The translations under genes were made by a program, and so were the position numbers. The notes under the pieces were generated by a model. The model was not told the DNA's origin. It saw only the letters and a list, made by a program, of their open reading frames with translations, and ran no database searches. Shown here one piece after another: positions 46,528 to 55,904 of a DNA stretch of 64,000 bases. How positions within the stretch are numbered: the stretch's first letter is position 1; each line of letters opens with the position of its first letter. The stretch comes from an uncultured Chitinophaga sp. (lineage in GTDB: Bacteria; Bacteroidota; Bacteroidia; Chitinophagales; Chitinophagaceae): assembly GCF_946479755.1 (NCBI RefSeq), contig NZ_CAMLHC010000034.1, positions 1-64,000 on the forward strand, written 5' to 3'.

Positions 46528-46585
46528 TCCCGGAGGTGTTAAAGAACACCTCTATGGCATCAGGAAAAAAACTGCTATTTTTTTA

Positions 46586-47803
46586 TCAGGGAGTAATAAT
46601 CAACCTTCGATCTTTTTCCAGCCGTACTTGTACATTGGCTGCTTTTAAAAATTCCAGCACCTGTTCCAGGCTTGCATCTCTTTTCCATTCTCCGGCGAGC
46701 ATGACCTGGGGAATACCGTTTTCATACACTACGGTAAAATCATACCACCGTGACAGCTCTTTCATCGCCTCTTCGAAGCTTATGTTGTGAAAATTAAACA
46801 CATTGTCTTTCCAGTCCAGCGCTTCCCGCATGTTAACGTTGCTGCGGACCCCGATCGTATCGGGTGATTGGTTTCCGGTATTCGCGATGGTGGCCTGCTG
46901 GCCCGGACGAAGTATAGTGGATACATTACCCGTGTGTTCCGTTTGCAGCACCACTCTTACACTTCCCTGCGCCAGGGTGGTTTTCACGACCGCTGCATCG
47001 TCGTAGGCATTGATGTTAAAGCTGGTTCCCAGCACCTGCACCTGTCCTGCTTTGTCTGTTCCCTTCAAAGGAAAGTTCACTACAAAAGGCATAGCGGGAT
47101 CAGCTGCTACTTCCATATATACCTCACCGGTAATTTCAACCATCCTTTCTTTACCGGAAAAGACAGTGGGATATCGTATGCTGCTGGCCGCATTTAACCG
47201 CACCGCGGTCCCGTCGGGAAGCAAAACACTGAATTGTTTTCCCCGGGGCGTGGTCAGCTTATTGTAGGACACCATTGCTTTGCCTGACGCTGCGGTGGAC
47301 TTGTATTGCAATTTGCCATCTGACAGTATAACGACGCTGCCTTGTTGTTGTGCGATGATGCCGCTGTTTATACTGTCGATTTTTACCTCAGCGCCGCTCG
47401 CCAGGGTAAGAACAACGCTATGGCTACTCGGGGTTTCCGTTTTCCCTAACGCCTGCAGCTTTACACGCGAAGACGCTTCCCTGTTAGCTATGCTCCAGAT
47501 CATTCCCCCGGCCAGCAACACCGCCGCTGCAGCGGCTGGCCAAACCCAACGGCGGGAGAACAATGCCATTCTTACAGGACGCCTTTCCGCTCCTATCTTT
47601 TCGGTCAATTCACGAAAAATAAGGTCGCCGGTTTCAGCAGACAGGCCGTCGGCAGGCGGATTCTCCAATACCTGTTCTACCATTTCTTCGGTAAACAGGT
47701 CGGGGTTTCTCATCAGGGCAAGCAGTTCCCGGGCCTCATCGGGAGTGAGACCGTCTGCAAGATATCCTTGCCATAGCTTTAAAAACCGTTGATTAGCCTG
47801 CAT
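46586..47803 (-). CDS. FecR-family anti-sigma factor with DUF4974 domain (second locus)
   Basis: This 405-residue protein has a cytoplasmic N-terminal region with helices resembling the sigma-binding part, one transmembrane helix at ~87-105, a FecR domain (~185-300: TPRGKQFSVLLPDGTAVRLN, QVLGTSFNINAYDD) and a C-terminal DUF4974 domain (DWKDNVFNFHNISFEEAM). It would hold the sigma factor encoded 44 bases upstream and respond to the outer-membrane transporter. Confidence 0.92.
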   Translation of the reverse strand: MQANQRFLKLWQGYLADGLTPDEARELLALMRNPDLFTEEMVEQVLENPPADGLSAETGDLIFRELTEKIGAERRPVRMALFSRRWVWPAAAAAVLLAGGMIWSIANREASSRVKLQALGKTETPSSHSVVLTLASGAEVKIDSINSGIIAQQQGSVVILSDGKLQYKSTAASGKAMVSYNKLTTPRGKQFSVLLPDGTAVRLNAASSIRYPTVFSGKERMVEITGEVYMEVAADPAMPFVVNFPLKGTDKAGQVQVLGTSFNINAYDDAAVVKTTLAQGSVRVVLQTEHTGNVSTILRPGQQATIANTGNQSPDTIGVRSNVNMREALDWKDNVFNFHNISFEEAMKELSRWYDFTVVYENGIPQVMLAGEWKRDASLEQVLEFLKAANVQVRLEKDRRLIITP

Positions 47804-47847
47804 CTGTTATTAAAGACACATTATAGTGTGCCTGGTACGACAAAAAA

Positions 47848-48456
47848 TTAAAATTTATTTAAAATAAACGGTAGTATCCCAATCCAAACCAGTTCCTTCC
47901 CGGAGTGACGAAGCACTTCCTCCCGGATGGCATTCAGCGCCCGGGACATATGTGTTTTGATGGTGGACTTTGAAATATTCAGCTGTTGGGCAATTTCATC
48001 CTGGCTGAGGCCCTGCTGCCGTGTCAGCATATATACCATGCGCTGCTGTTCGGGAAGCCGCTGAACGGCGCGCTCAATAATTTCCCTGGACTCCTTGCTG
48101 ATCATCTGTTCCAGCGCGCTGGCAGTACCATCCGTGAAATGTTGTATGATATGTTCCTGGAATGATACTTCCCGGCTTTTTTTGCGGAGTTCATTAAAAA
48201 CGTGGTTCCTGGCAACAATGTAGAGGTAATTTCGAACATTTTCCTTTTGGGGCAGCTGTTCACGGGTATTCCATATTTTAAGAAATATTTCCTGCAGCAG
48301 ATCGTGTGCCATTTCTTTTGACTTCACCAACGCCACAACGCCCAGATAAAGAGGTTCCCAGTATTGATCAAACAATTGCCGGAACGCCCTTTCATCCCCC
48401 GCTGCCACACGCTGAAGATATTCCTGTTCTCCCTGTAGTTTATTTTCTGACAACAA
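47848..48456 (-). CDS. RNA polymerase sigma factor, ECF subfamily (second locus)
   Basis: This ECF sigma factor has region 2 (EYLQRVAAGDERAFRQLFDQ, LLQEIFLKIWNTR) and region 4 (LPEQQRMVYMLTRQQGLSQD, then IAQQLNISKSTIKTHMSRAL). The only in-frame ATG is 150 bases upstream at 48606, but that extension carries the terminator of the preceding operon and a non-conserved sequence. I therefore prefer a TTG start at 48456 or 48453, just before LSENKLQGEQEYLQ, which gives ~202 residues, the usual size. It would transcribe the FecR-SusC-SusD unit. Confidence 0.85.
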   Translation of the reverse strand: MLSENKLQGEQEYLQRVAAGDERAFRQLFDQYWEPLYLGVVALVKSKEMAHDLLQEIFLKIWNTREQLPQKENVRNYLYIVARNHVFNELRKKSREVSFQEHIIQHFTDGTASALEQMISKESREIIERAVQRLPEQQRMVYMLTRQQGLSQDEIAQQLNISKSTIKTHMSRALNAIREEVLRHSGKELVWIGILPFILNKF

Positions 48457-48543
48457 GTTATATTTATAACTGTAATTTAAGTGAAATCCCTTTAAATAGC
48501 TACTATTAACGCCTGTTCCTGTCCCGTCAACGGCCTGCCGCCG

Positions 48544-48580
48544 GAAAAAAGAAGAAAACCCGATAGTTGACACTACCGGG
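48544..48580 (-). terminator. Rho-independent terminator after the TlpA gene of the MutS/ABC operon
   Basis: On the minus strand CCCGGTAGT pairs with ACTATCGGG (one G-U pair) and is followed by TTTTCTTCTTTTTT, 32 bases after the TlpA stop codon. It separates two minus-strand operons and overlaps the ATG-based N-terminus of the next sigma-factor gene. Confidence 0.7.
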
Positions 48581-48611
48581 CTGGGATCAACGTAACCATG
48601 AGACATGAAAC

Positions 48612-49829
48612 CTATAGCTGAAGTGTTATTTTTGATGCATTTCTCTTTTTATCAGCGATCATTCCGCTATAAAGCGCATCTGTTATCTGCATGTTTTGAT
48701 TGCCGTTAATAACTTCTTCCAGTTTCTGTTCCAGTAAACGCCCTCTTAATTCACTGGCGACGATCCTTCCTGATGGGTCTACCAGTACGTTAAACGGAAT
48801 TCCTGCAATCTGGAACACTTTTGCTGCAGAAGACTCCGATCCCGTTAAATCGCTCATGTGGTTCCATACCAGTTTATCTTCCTGAACGGCCTTTTTCCAG
48901 TTTTCCTTATCCCCATCCAGGGAAACACCCAGGATAGTGAAGTTCTGGTCTTTAAACTTCGAATACGCACGTACCAATACCGGGTTTTCTTCTCTGCAGG
49001 GACCACACCAGCTTGCCCATAAGTCAACCAGCAGATACTTTCCCCGGAACATGGAGATACTCATCGGCTTCCCATCCAGCCCGGGCATGGCAAGGTCCGG
49101 CACCTGCTTTCCCAATAGCGGATAACGCTGCACTCCTTGCAACCCCCTCCTGTCGAGGGCCAATTCCATCTGCCAGTTGAGCGCCTCATTGTTTTTAAAG
49201 CGGCCGGCACTGGCAGTTGTCAACGCCGCCATTTCATCATTATTCAGATATCTTTCTGCCAGCCATTGTGCATAGTAAACTACGCCCGGGCTGGAGGCCT
49301 TTGTTGCATCGTCCGTTAGTCCTTGTACAAGCGCCTTTTGCAGGGCGTCCCTTTCCTGTTCCAGCGCGGCAGTGTTTTCGCCTTTTATGGAAGCGGAATT
49401 CACCTTAGCAGTGGCAGCAAATAAGGCCCGTTGCCTCGTCATGAAGTTGTCAAACAGGCTATACATCGCCTGGGAGGCTTCCGATCCCTTAAATTCCGGT
49501 TTGGCGGGATGATCAGCATCGAAGTTGACCGTTACTTCCTTACTATCATTTATCACCAGTATGTCCGGCCAGCCCAAAGTATCAAAAGTAACTTCGAACA
49601 CACCTTCTTCGGCAGCGGGCGCCTGAAGTTTAAATTCTCCTGTTTTCCCCACTTCGGCATGGGCTACCATTTGGCGCTCGCCCGTACCTGCGTTTATCCT
49701 GCCAAGATAAATAGTGTTTGCCGGGGCGTTAGCGACCTTTCCGCTTAGCGTAAACTGTGACCCTGCGCCACTCCGGCACCCTGCCAGCGTCGCTATCGAT
49801 ATTGACAAAAGAATGAATATTTTTTGCAT
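48612..49829 (-). CDS. TlpA-like thioredoxin lipoprotein with DUF4369-type N-terminus
   Basis: This 405-residue lipoprotein (lipobox TLAGC, Cys 18) has an N-terminal beta domain of DUF4369 type (~25-125), a helical linker (~130-230) and a C-terminal thioredoxin fold (~235-390) with WCGPC at 274-278 and the cis-Pro loop GIPFNVLV. It would act on disulfides in the periplasm or at the cell surface. It is the last gene of a tight five-gene operon with two MutS-like ATPases and an ABC transporter, six bases after the upstream gene. Confidence 0.87.
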   Translation of the reverse strand: MQKIFILLSISIATLAGCRSGAGSQFTLSGKVANAPANTIYLGRINAGTGERQMVAHAEVGKTGEFKLQAPAAEEGVFEVTFDTLGWPDILVINDSKEVTVNFDADHPAKPEFKGSEASQAMYSLFDNFMTRQRALFAATAKVNSASIKGENTAALEQERDALQKALVQGLTDDATKASSPGVVYYAQWLAERYLNNDEMAALTTASAGRFKNNEALNWQMELALDRRGLQGVQRYPLLGKQVPDLAMPGLDGKPMSISMFRGKYLLVDLWASWCGPCREENPVLVRAYSKFKDQNFTILGVSLDGDKENWKKAVQEDKLVWNHMSDLTGSESSAAKVFQIAGIPFNVLVDPSGRIVASELRGRLLEQKLEEVINGNQNMQITDALYSGMIADKKRNASKITLQL

Positions 49830-49835
49830 ACCTGA

Positions 49836-51179
49836 CTATTTAAATAAATGAACTTTATGTTGCTCTAATAATTCCAGGATTCCTTCATTACGGATCATGA
49901 TCATCCCCTGGCGGTCTGCTGTTACGCCTCGTTCCAGGATGTACGTATACCTTGGGCGCGCCCCTTCCATGATGGTAGGCATATATACAAACTGAATATT
50001 GGGATGCTCTTTCAGTGCGGAAGCCACTTCTATGATATGGGTAGAAATGACAAACAGGCAATTACGATATTTCGAGAAAGCGGCCGTTACCTCCAGCGTC
50101 CCGTCATAGGCATCCTTTACGTTGGTACCTTTGAACAGTTCATCAAACATCAGTAACAACCGTTGCCCTTTACTGACAGCTTCGGCGGCCTGTTTTACCC
50201 GCACTACTTCCGCATAAAAATGGCTATAGCCCAGGTTTACATTATCAGCCACATTAATGGAAGTATATAATCCGTCCCTTACCGAAAACACCATCTTATC
50301 CGCTGCCACCGGAAAACCCATGTGGGCAAGATATACGGCAATGCCGATGGTTTTCATCCAGGTAGACTTTCCGGCCATGTTGGCGCCGGTGAGGAACATC
50401 ACGTTGCTTTCCATATGCATGACAGCAGAATTACCCACCGCTTTTTCAATAGTCGGGTGATGCAGGCCCGTGAAAAGCAGCTTATTCTCCTCCGGGGCCA
50501 CAGCCTGTGGATAGGTCATCTTGTTAGTCCGGGCCACATCGCTTACAGCTACCCATACATCTACCTCATAAATAAAAGAGAGCAATGTATGCATCTGCGT
50601 GTAAAGCCGTTTTTTCAGCAAATGATAGTAGTAGGCCACCGTTTTTAACGACTGGCCGGCATAGATGTCGGATGAAAGCAGCGTTTTCAGCTGGGGGATG
50701 GCCAGGATCTCTTCAACAGACTGTAAAGTGTCTTTATAAGGGTTGCCAGCCTGGTCAGCGGTCATTTTCTTTACGAAACTGTCACAAACCTGCAACACCT
50801 GGATAATGCTCTGCAAACCACGAACGATCTTCCCGTACCGCTCGTCCCGGGTGAGACGTGCGAGCAGCTTACTGATCACCACTCTTCCCATGGTCATCGG
50901 CCCTCCTGCTGTCAGCTGTCCGTCCATGAACTCCTGCATCATTTCCACCGTCTTGCAGTCAAAGGGAAATCCGGGCGATTGTTGCTGAAAGTACTGAAGG
51001 ACGGCTACCCTGGAATTGATATCTTTTGCATTGTCTAACGGGGAGAGGAACATTTCTTCCAGCATTTGTTCCCCTCCTGCCGTCCTTACCTGGTTAAATA
51101 GGCTGTATACGGACCCCTGCTTAAATTTCCCCAGGAGATTTAACTCATCAAGTGTTTGTTTATCTGCACTAAAACTCAT
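49836..51179 (-). CDS. MutS-family ATPase without mismatch-recognition domain, copy 2
   Basis: This 447-residue protein contains the MutS core helical domain (~1-225) and ATPase domain (~230-447) with Walker A GANMAGKST, Walker B LLLMFDELFKGTN and the switch FVISTHIIEV, but lacks the N-terminal domains I and II of MutS1 and the Smr domain of MutS2. The N-terminus begins LLGKFKQGSVYSLFNQ, the domain III start. It is paralogous to the upstream copy (13-base gap). A role in mismatch repair is unlikely; the operon links it to a membrane transporter and TlpA. Confidence 0.85.
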   Translation of the reverse strand: MSFSADKQTLDELNLLGKFKQGSVYSLFNQVRTAGGEQMLEEMFLSPLDNAKDINSRVAVLQYFQQQSPGFPFDCKTVEMMQEFMDGQLTAGGPMTMGRVVISKLLARLTRDERYGKIVRGLQSIIQVLQVCDSFVKKMTADQAGNPYKDTLQSVEEILAIPQLKTLLSSDIYAGQSLKTVAYYYHLLKKRLYTQMHTLLSFIYEVDVWVAVSDVARTNKMTYPQAVAPEENKLLFTGLHHPTIEKAVGNSAVMHMESNVMFLTGANMAGKSTWMKTIGIAVYLAHMGFPVAADKMVFSVRDGLYTSINVADNVNLGYSHFYAEVVRVKQAAEAVSKGQRLLLMFDELFKGTNVKDAYDGTLEVTAAFSKYRNCLFVISTHIIEVASALKEHPNIQFVYMPTIMEGARPRYTYILERGVTADRQGMIMIRNEGILELLEQHKVHLFK

Positions 51180-51192
51180 ACGAACATCTTTT

Positions 51193-52527
51193 TCAGGTGG
51201 TAGGAGCAGCCGTCTCCCGATGGCTGTTTCCCTTTAATATTTCCAGCACGCCTTCATTCCGGATGATCAGCATACCATGACGGTCTGCCGTAGTGCCCTG
51301 GGTCAGTTTGTAAGTGTATTCAGGCTGGTTACCGCGCATATGGGTGGGAAGGTAGGAAAACAGTACGGCTGGTTCTTCCTGAAGGCTGTCAGCCGCTTCC
51401 ACGATATGGGAAGAGATGACAAAGAGGCTGTTTTTCCACCGGGAAAAAGCCGCGCTGATGATGACCGTGCCTTCTTCCGCATCCTTTACGTTGGTACCAC
51501 GGAACAATTCGTCGAAAATGACAAACAGCTTTTTTCCCGCCGCCAGTTCGGCTGCCACCTTCTTTACCCGTAATACTTCCGCATAAAAATGGCTGGCCCC
51601 TGTCCCCAGGCTGTCGGGGAGATTGATAGTGGTGTACAGACCGTCCATCACCGAAAACACCATTTCCTTTGCTGCTACCGGAAAACCGACATGTGCGATA
51701 TAGAGTGCAGTGGCGATGGACCTCAGGAAGGTGGACTTCCCGGCCATATTGGCTCCTGTCAGGAAAAGCAGGTTCCCATTTTCCGACATACGGAGGTTAT
51801 TGGCAACAGGCTGTTTCAGTTGAGGGTAAAAGACGCCGGTCAGTTGCAGCGTGCATCCGCCGGTGTTATCTATTGTCGCAAAACAATATCCGTTTTCCCT
51901 GGCCACTTTTGCTACGCTCATGTACACGTCGATATAGTAGATATAGTTCAGCAGCCGGATGATGATAGCCGGCTCATTTACCCGCAGCAACGTGTCATAA
52001 GCTGATACTGCGCCGAATGACAGCCGGGTGGAAGGCGTGAGGCTAAACAGTGGCTGAAGGGCCGGTGTTACCAACAATGTCACAATCGCGTCCCGCTCCT
52101 CCCGGTAAGGCGCTATACCGGCAACGGCCGCTGATGAAACAAATTGTTGCAGTTGCTGAACGATCCTGGCAGTGGCCATTACCGCTTCGGCCATCTCCTT
52201 TTCATCCAGCGTATGGTTACGATGCGATGGCCTGTTTGCCGGATCTTCTGCGGAGGCCAGGTATTTTTCCACCAGGTCCAGCTGACCGGCTTCAAAAACA
52301 AAACCACTGCTTAAGCCGGCAAAATGCGCGATAATATTGCTGCGCCGGGTAATGGCAGTAGTGCTGCGCAACGGTTTGCGAAACAGTTCTGCCAGCAGTA
52401 ACTGCCCTCCCCGTGTAGCGGTTTGGTTATAAATGTCATAAATACTACCACTACCGGGACCGGTAGATAATATCCGCAGGTCGCTCAGGGTCTGATCATC
52501 TGTTTGTAAATACAATATCTCCTTCAT
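51193..52527 (-). CDS. MutS-family ATPase without mismatch-recognition domain, copy 1
   Basis: This 444-residue paralogue of the downstream gene has the same two-part layout: helical core ~1-235, ATPase ~240-444 with GANMAGKST, VIFDELFRGTN and FVISSHIVEA. The pair could form a heterodimer, as MutS family ATPases work as dimers with composite sites. Its start is one base after the stop of the ABC permease gene, so the genes are tightly coupled. Function unknown. Confidence 0.85.
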   Translation of the reverse strand: MKEILYLQTDDQTLSDLRILSTGPGSGSIYDIYNQTATRGGQLLLAELFRKPLRSTTAITRRSNIIAHFAGLSSGFVFEAGQLDLVEKYLASAEDPANRPSHRNHTLDEKEMAEAVMATARIVQQLQQFVSSAAVAGIAPYREERDAIVTLLVTPALQPLFSLTPSTRLSFGAVSAYDTLLRVNEPAIIIRLLNYIYYIDVYMSVAKVARENGYCFATIDNTGGCTLQLTGVFYPQLKQPVANNLRMSENGNLLFLTGANMAGKSTFLRSIATALYIAHVGFPVAAKEMVFSVMDGLYTTINLPDSLGTGASHFYAEVLRVKKVAAELAAGKKLFVIFDELFRGTNVKDAEEGTVIISAAFSRWKNSLFVISSHIVEAADSLQEEPAVLFSYLPTHMRGNQPEYTYKLTQGTTADRHGMLIIRNEGVLEILKGNSHRETAAPTT

Positions 52528-52528
52528 A

Positions 52529-54871
52529 TTATCTTCTTTTACGCCGGATCAGCAGTATCGCGGCCAACAAGGTAAGTCCCGCGGGTACGATCCATACCAA
52601 TATAAATTTGATTGATTTCGCCTGCTGACTTGTTATCCGCATAAACACATCCAGCGGCTTAGGACTGGGTAAATAAACCGGGGCTTTCCCATCCGCCAAC
52701 CAGGCAAAAAGGCTTCGGCAGAAATCTTTGTCGGCTCTCAGGGTACTCATGAAATCAGCATCTCCGCCCACGATGATACGCTGTGCATGTCCGTTAACGT
52801 TCCTGGTAAAACCTTTTAACACATCCAACGGTTCCTTTCTGTCTCCCTCCGCAGGATTATACCTGGGTGCACTGGAATCTGTTACAAAAGGCCGGGCCGC
52901 CAGCCAGGTATTTTGTGGCACCATATCTATGAATGGTACGGCGGTAAATCCACGGGCAGCGGAAGAATCCGAAAAGGAAGTGGCCCCATAAATTGGTAGC
53001 ACTTTGGGAGTATATTTCCCACGGTGCCGGGTGGCGTAGGCCTTTTCCTCCCGTTCCTGCATCATATCAGGCTCCTCTGTCAGCGTGAGCAACGTATCAG
53101 AATAGGACCCAAGCACCACGTCATGGGTAGCTATCGGGTTGGGAAATGCCAGGATGCCTGGCTGGAGCTTTACTCCCACCTGGTCCAGCAGCGGATTCAC
53201 TATGTCCTGTTTACCGGGTTCCGACAGGATCATCGTATTTCCTCCTCCGGCTATGTATTTGGAAAGCCTGGACTGGGCAACCGGGTCCAGTTCGATCTTA
53301 GGATCCGCCAACACAACAATATCAGCATCTTTAGGAATGTCTTCCCTGGATAGTGTGCAGGTAGTGAATTTAAAGCCATTGTTCGTCAACGATTCTCTGT
53401 CAATGGTAGTGGTTATTTTACCATAGTTTCTTTCTGCCATCTTCAAAGGATCCCGTTCCAGCTCGCCCGTTATAAAAACTACGTTGATGAGGCTTCCCCG
53501 TACCAGCGTATTCAAAGCAGTTGCTACCTGCATTTCTTCCGGGTATTTAGAATAAGCATTGTAAGTACGGAGAAAAACGGAGCGGTTTTTATACTTCATC
53601 TGCATCACCAGTTGGTAACCTTCCGGCTCCAGGTCGATGATCTCCTTTATCTCGGCAGGTGTTTTGAACAGGGAAAACGGGGCATGGTACAGTTCGGCAG
53701 TTTCCTTTGCTATCTGCCGTGTCGTCTTATAAGGGTTCACGATCTCCACGGGCTCGTAATAATATACATAGTTGAACTTTATGTCCGGCCTGAAGCGCTG
53801 GTATTGCTCCCATAGCTTCGACAGATAGGAATTTCGGGCCTGGGGAACGCCCAGTTGCGCATTCACGCCCAGGAGGTTACAATACAGGGTTACCTCTATC
53901 GGGCCGTCTAACTGTTTCAATAACTGCTGAGTGCGGGGATGAATAGTGTTAGTCTTTTGCCTGCTGGCATCATAATAAGCCACCAATCCGGGGCGTTCAA
54001 TAACATACCCCAGCCCGGCTACCAATACTACCACTACAACGTACCGGGCGATCACCAATAGCAGCCGTTCCTGTTTACGCCCTCGCAGCAACACCAGGTA
54101 GCTCATCACCACAAACATACCCGAGATGGTCACAAAATAAAGTATATCCTTACTGACAAGCAGGCCCTTAAGCATATTGGGCACCCTGCTTTTCATGGAA
54201 AGGAACCAGGTGACATCACGTACATAGTCTATACCCTGCCATAACCCATCGATTTGCTGCAGCACAAACAAAGCTATAAAAGTAGCAATGGCGGCCACTA
54301 CCTGGTAATTGGTAATACAGGACATAAACAGCCCGATAGCGGAATAAGTGCATATCAGCAGGTAAAACCCAAGCAATGATGACAAGAGCGTGCCTGTATC
54401 TGCCTTTACAACGCTATACAAAATTACGCCGTGAAAAACAGCTACAATCAGTACCAGCATTAAATTGAAGATGACAATACCCAGGTATTTTCCGCAAACA
54501 ACCTGCCACAGCTTTGTTGGTGTTGAATATAGCAACCGGATGGTGCCCTGGGTGACCTCTCTGTTGACCAACCCCATGGTCAGCAAGGGAATAAAAAAAT
54601 ACAATTTATCGATGATAGCATCATAAAACGGGGGCCTATTCCACGTCACCCCGCTTTGCTCATGGGTCAGGATAGCCGTCAGCGGCGCTCCGTACCCCTC
54701 AAAGTCCGGGTTATTTCCGCCTACAATCGTATAGGCATCTGTAATAGATTCCAAAATACTCGTGAACGACACTGCGCATACGACCAGGAACACAATAAGC
54801 GTAAACCAGGCTATAGGCGAATAGAAAAGATTACGCAATTCGTTCCGGGCTATTTTAATACTTGTTTTCAT
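52529..54871 (-). CDS. ABC-2 permease fused to GldG-like auxiliary domain (GldF-GldG-like)
   Basis: This 780-residue inner-membrane protein has six or more helices in residues ~15-290 (ABC-2/GldF-like permease). A large extracytoplasmic GldG-like domain (~305-740) carries LDGPIEVTLYCN, VVFITGELERDP and DIVVLADPKIELDPV. One final helix at ~750-772 precedes RRKRR. In gliding Bacteroidota GldF and GldG are separate genes; here they are fused. The ATPase partner lies 22 bases upstream. The transported substrate is unknown and gliding should not be assumed from the family alone. Confidence 0.85.
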   Translation of the reverse strand: MKTSIKIARNELRNLFYSPIAWFTLIVFLVVCAVSFTSILESITDAYTIVGGNNPDFEGYGAPLTAILTHEQSGVTWNRPPFYDAIIDKLYFFIPLLTMGLVNREVTQGTIRLLYSTPTKLWQVVCGKYLGIVIFNLMLVLIVAVFHGVILYSVVKADTGTLLSSLLGFYLLICTYSAIGLFMSCITNYQVVAAIATFIALFVLQQIDGLWQGIDYVRDVTWFLSMKSRVPNMLKGLLVSKDILYFVTISGMFVVMSYLVLLRGRKQERLLLVIARYVVVVVLVAGLGYVIERPGLVAYYDASRQKTNTIHPRTQQLLKQLDGPIEVTLYCNLLGVNAQLGVPQARNSYLSKLWEQYQRFRPDIKFNYVYYYEPVEIVNPYKTTRQIAKETAELYHAPFSLFKTPAEIKEIIDLEPEGYQLVMQMKYKNRSVFLRTYNAYSKYPEEMQVATALNTLVRGSLINVVFITGELERDPLKMAERNYGKITTTIDRESLTNNGFKFTTCTLSREDIPKDADIVVLADPKIELDPVAQSRLSKYIAGGGNTMILSEPGKQDIVNPLLDQVGVKLQPGILAFPNPIATHDVVLGSYSDTLLTLTEEPDMMQEREEKAYATRHRGKYTPKVLPIYGATSFSDSSAARGFTAVPFIDMVPQNTWLAARPFVTDSSAPRYNPAEGDRKEPLDVLKGFTRNVNGHAQRIIVGGDADFMSTLRADKDFCRSLFAWLADGKAPVYLPSPKPLDVFMRITSQQAKSIKFILVWIVPAGLTLLAAILLIRRKRR

Positions 54872-54893
54872 CCTGTTGATTTAAACTTGATAA

Positions 54894-55814
54894 TTAGCGT
54901 TTGGATAATTGATGAAAAATATCGTCCAGGGAAGCCTGGTCCGGACTGATCTCCCGTATGCCCCAGCTGTTCGCCACGCTCTCCTTTACCAGGAGCTCCA
55001 CCACTTCATCTGCGCTGCCATCAAAATAGATATACATGCTCCTGCTGTCTATCCCTTCTATACGGGAAATTCCCTTCAGCCCCGTGAGTACAGCCGCAGG
55101 CGGCGGATTTTCCATCCGCACCTGTATTCTGCCAATGCGTAGGTAACTTCTGAAGTTGCTCATGCTGTCAGAAAACACAATTTTACCGCCTTCGATCATG
55201 ATGATATCACGGCAAAGCATATGCACTTCCGACAGGAGGTGAGATGATAACAACACCAGCGAATTCCGCCCTATCTCTGTAATTAGTTTTCTTACCTCTA
55301 TAATCTGATTGGGGTCTAAACCATTGGTAGGTTCATCCATGATAACAACAGGCGGTTCATGGATAATTGCCTGCGCAATGGCCACCCGCTGCCGGTATCC
55401 GCCGGACAGGTTGCCGATCAGCCGTTTACTCACATGGGTAATACTGCAACGCTCCATTACCTTCGCACAGGCCTGCTTCACAAGTGACCGGGGGATCTGT
55501 CTTAAAGCCGCCACGTACCGCAGATACTCCGTGACGGTAAGGTCCAGGTACAAAGGGAGCTGTTGAGGAAGGAAACCGATTTTGCTTCTTCCAGCTTCTG
55601 GCTCTTTCTCAATATCGGTACCCAGGATAAATACCTTGCCCTCTGTCTGTTTAAGCGTACCACAGACAATGTTCATGGTGGTGGATTTGCCTGCGCCATT
55701 AGATCCTACCAATCCCACCACGCCATATTGTGTGATGTCAACGTTGATGTTACGCAACGCCCACCGGTTGGTATATCGGTGCGATAAACCTTCTATTTTT
55801 AGTATAGCGGTCAT
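54894..55814 (-). CDS. ABC transporter ATP-binding protein (GldA-like)
   Basis: This 306-residue ATPase has Walker A GSNGAGKST, signature LSGGYRQRVAIAQAI, Walker B VVIMDEPTNGLDP and the H-loop SSHLL. The C-terminal ~75 residues form the extra domain common in ABC-2 exporter ATPases and in GldA. It would energise the GldF-GldG-like fusion encoded downstream. It is 90 bases after the ECF sigma gene and probably belongs to the same regulon. Confidence 0.9.
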   Translation of the reverse strand: MTAILKIEGLSHRYTNRWALRNINVDITQYGVVGLVGSNGAGKSTTMNIVCGTLKQTEGKVFILGTDIEKEPEAGRSKIGFLPQQLPLYLDLTVTEYLRYVAALRQIPRSLVKQACAKVMERCSITHVSKRLIGNLSGGYRQRVAIAQAIIHEPPVVIMDEPTNGLDPNQIIEVRKLITEIGRNSLVLLSSHLLSEVHMLCRDIIMIEGGKIVFSDSMSNFRSYLRIGRIQVRMENPPPAAVLTGLKGISRIEGIDSRSMYIYFDGSADEVVELLVKESVANSWGIREISPDQASLDDIFHQLSKR

Positions 55815-55904
55815 TGAAACTGAATTTTAAACAAGCAGATAAATATTAAAAAGAAGCTGGTGTAGCGCTTCATGTATTGTGTCACTGTAGATAATACGTC
55901 TGAC

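Noticed and set aside
49836..52527. Mismatch-repair genes (mutS)
   Set aside because: Both proteins lack the N-terminal mismatch-recognition and connector domains and are ~445 residues long, so I call them MutS-family ATPases of unknown role.
52529..55814. Gliding motility operon gldA-gldFG
   Set aside because: The ATPase and permease are GldA/GldF/GldG-like, but the fusion, the MutS-like partners and the absence of other gld or spr genes argue against calling it gliding machinery.
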